A stretch of DNA of 50,843 bases from Bacteroidales bacterium UBA4893 (lineage in GTDB: Bacteria; Bacteroidota; Bacteroidia; Bacteroidales; P3), in NCBI GenBank assembly GCA_002399025.1, contig DHCV01000030.1, positions 1-50,843 of the forward strand. Reading direction: 5' to 3'. Positions 50,141 to 50,843 of this stretch are shown in pieces (the first letter of the stretch is position 1; each line of letters opens with the position of its first letter). The notes under the pieces were generated by a model that had not been told where the DNA came from, did no database searches, and saw only the letters and a program-made list of their open reading frames with translations. A program made the translations under genes and the position numbers.

Positions 50141-50843
50141 TTAATCAATATTCCAATAATTCTCTGGGTCACCTTCAAATGCACTATCTATTGTATCATC
50201 ATCATAACCATATGCTCCTCCATATTTACTATAACTCTTGTCATAATCATCATAATCATCATAATTATCATAATTATAATACTGAGAACTATTATAAATT
50301 GAAAAAGCATCTTCGTTTATTTCTTTTATCAAATTTATAATTTCTTTATCTTTTATGTTTGTGCAACCATAAAAAGCACTTTCTCCTATACTTGTTACAG
50401 AATTTGGGATTACTATACTCTCTAAGCTTGTGCAACCATCAAAAGCACTTTCTCCTATACTTGTTACAGAATTTGGTATTACTATACTCTCTAAGCTTGT
50501 GCAACCATTAAAAGCACCCCATTCAATACTTGTTACAGAATTTGGGATTACTATACTTTTTAAACTTGTGCAACCCTTAAAAGCACTACCAATACTTGTT
50601 ACAGAATTTGGGATTACTATACTCTCTAAGCTTGTGCATCCATAAAAAGCACCCGTTCCTATACTTGTTACAGAATTTGGGATTACTATACTCTCTAAGC
50701 TTGTGCAATCTTCAAAAGCCCAATCTCCTATACTTGTTACAGAATTTGGGATTACTATACTCTCTAAGCTTGTGCAACCATTAAAAGCACCATCAATACT
50801 TGTTACAGAATTTGGGATTCCTATACTTTTTAAGCTTTTGCAT
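50141..50843 (-). CDS. BspA-like leucine-rich-repeat protein, 5' part missing (window edge)
   Basis: The minus-strand frame is open from the right edge to the stop at 50141, so the start lies outside. Seven repeats (conserved DNA motif at 50391, 50460, 50529, 50595, 50664, 50733, 50799) encode 22-23-residue LRR_5 units such as IGESAFDGCTSLESIVIPNS. These BspA-type repeats bind host or matrix proteins in known cases. After the last repeat comes a charged stretch (KDKEIINLIKEINEDAF) and an unusual Tyr/Asp-rich tail (residues encoded by 50200-50290, YNYDNYDDYDDYD) ending NYWNID. There is no T9SS sorting domain at this C-terminus. Confidence 0.85.
   Translation of the reverse strand, partial: CKSLKSIGIPNSVTSIDGAFNGCTSLESIVIPNSVTSIGDWAFEDCTSLESIVIPNSVTSIGTGAFYGCTSLESIVIPNSVTSIGSAFKGCTSLKSIVIPNSVTSIEWGAFNGCTSLESIVIPNSVTSIGESAFDGCTSLESIVIPNSVTSIGESAFYGCTNIKDKEIINLIKEINEDAFSIYNSSQYYNYDNYDDYDDYDKSYSKYGGAYGYDDDTIDSAFEGDPENYWNID
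50391..50843 (-). repeat. 69/66-bp tandem repeats inside the LRR gene
   Basis: Seven copies, with spacings 69, 69, 66, 69, 69, 66. All are multiples of three, so copy-number changes keep the reading frame. The array continues past the window edge. Confidence 0.92.

Noticed and set aside
50084..50302. Plus-strand frame rich in isoleucine
   Set aside because: It is the antisense of the Tyr/Asp-rich tail of the LRR gene.
50430..50784. Plus-strand frames made of repeated peptides
   Set aside because: Antisense of the LRR repeats; the repeat period keeps frames open on both strands.
1..50843. Prophage, transposon, integron or plasmid backbone
   Set aside because: No integrase, transposase, phage structural, partition or mobilisation gene is recognisable; base composition is even apart from small repeat elements.

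Overview
The window looks like ordinary chromosome from an AT-rich member of the Bacteroidota, probably Bacteroidales-like. Several features point there. Genes lack Shine-Dalgarno sequences but carry TAnnTTTG promoter elements. There is a type IX secretion (T9SS) sorting domain, a PorP/SprF-like protein beside a TPR/propeller/OmpA protein, a SusC-type TonB receptor with an N-terminal carboxypeptidase-regulatory-like domain, and GH92/GH2 glycosidases. I see no prophage, insertion sequence, CRISPR array, rRNA or toxin-antitoxin module. The assignment to a lineage is inference from gene families.

Layout. 1-4.5 kb: rsmG and exonuclease III (convergent), a secreted seven-repeat propeller protein with a T9SS tail, and a membrane-anchored AraC regulator. 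4.7-11.8 kb: ClC chloride channel with CBS domains, asd, a PagL-like lipid A deacylase, dnaB, and a periplasmic amidotransferase-like protein. 12-21 kb (minus strand): an apparent operon reading dapB, ROK sugar kinase, GH2 beta-mannosidase, a BNR-type propeller protein and GH92 alpha-mannosidase; three of the five suit breakdown of mannose-containing glycans. 21-21.7 kb: a repeat-rich intergenic region. 21.7-25.9 kb (minus): lipoprotein, GNAT acetyltransferase, PorP-like and PorE-like genes. 26-31.6 kb (plus): a complete 2-oxoacid dehydrogenase operon (E1 alpha, E1 beta, E2, E3) ending in a lipoate ligase-like gene. 31.9-34.6 kb: a TonB receptor plus a small heavy-metal-associated protein. 34.6-39.7 kb: two TPR proteins, two t6A tRNA-modification genes (YrdC/Sua5 type and tsaB) around a tRNA-Leu(GAG), and trmB. 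39.8-47.6 kb: MFS exporter, methylmalonyl-CoA mutase small subunit without its large subunit nearby, an atypical OmpR-type regulator, a large signal peptidase I and an S41 protease. 47.6-50.8 kb: a patchwork of dispersed repeats, two lipoproteins, and the 3' end of a BspA-like leucine-rich-repeat gene running off the right edge.

The most distinctive content is outside the genes. A modular 21-bp tandem repeat (a 12-bp constant core plus a 9-bp variable part) occurs at four intergenic loci. A heptamer array (TTAACCA)n occurs at four sites. There are several long inverted repeats, and a three-copy 23-bp tandem of palindromes lies downstream of an orphan promoter-like element. The best coding oddity is the response regulator, whose phospho-acceptor aspartate appears to be glutamate.
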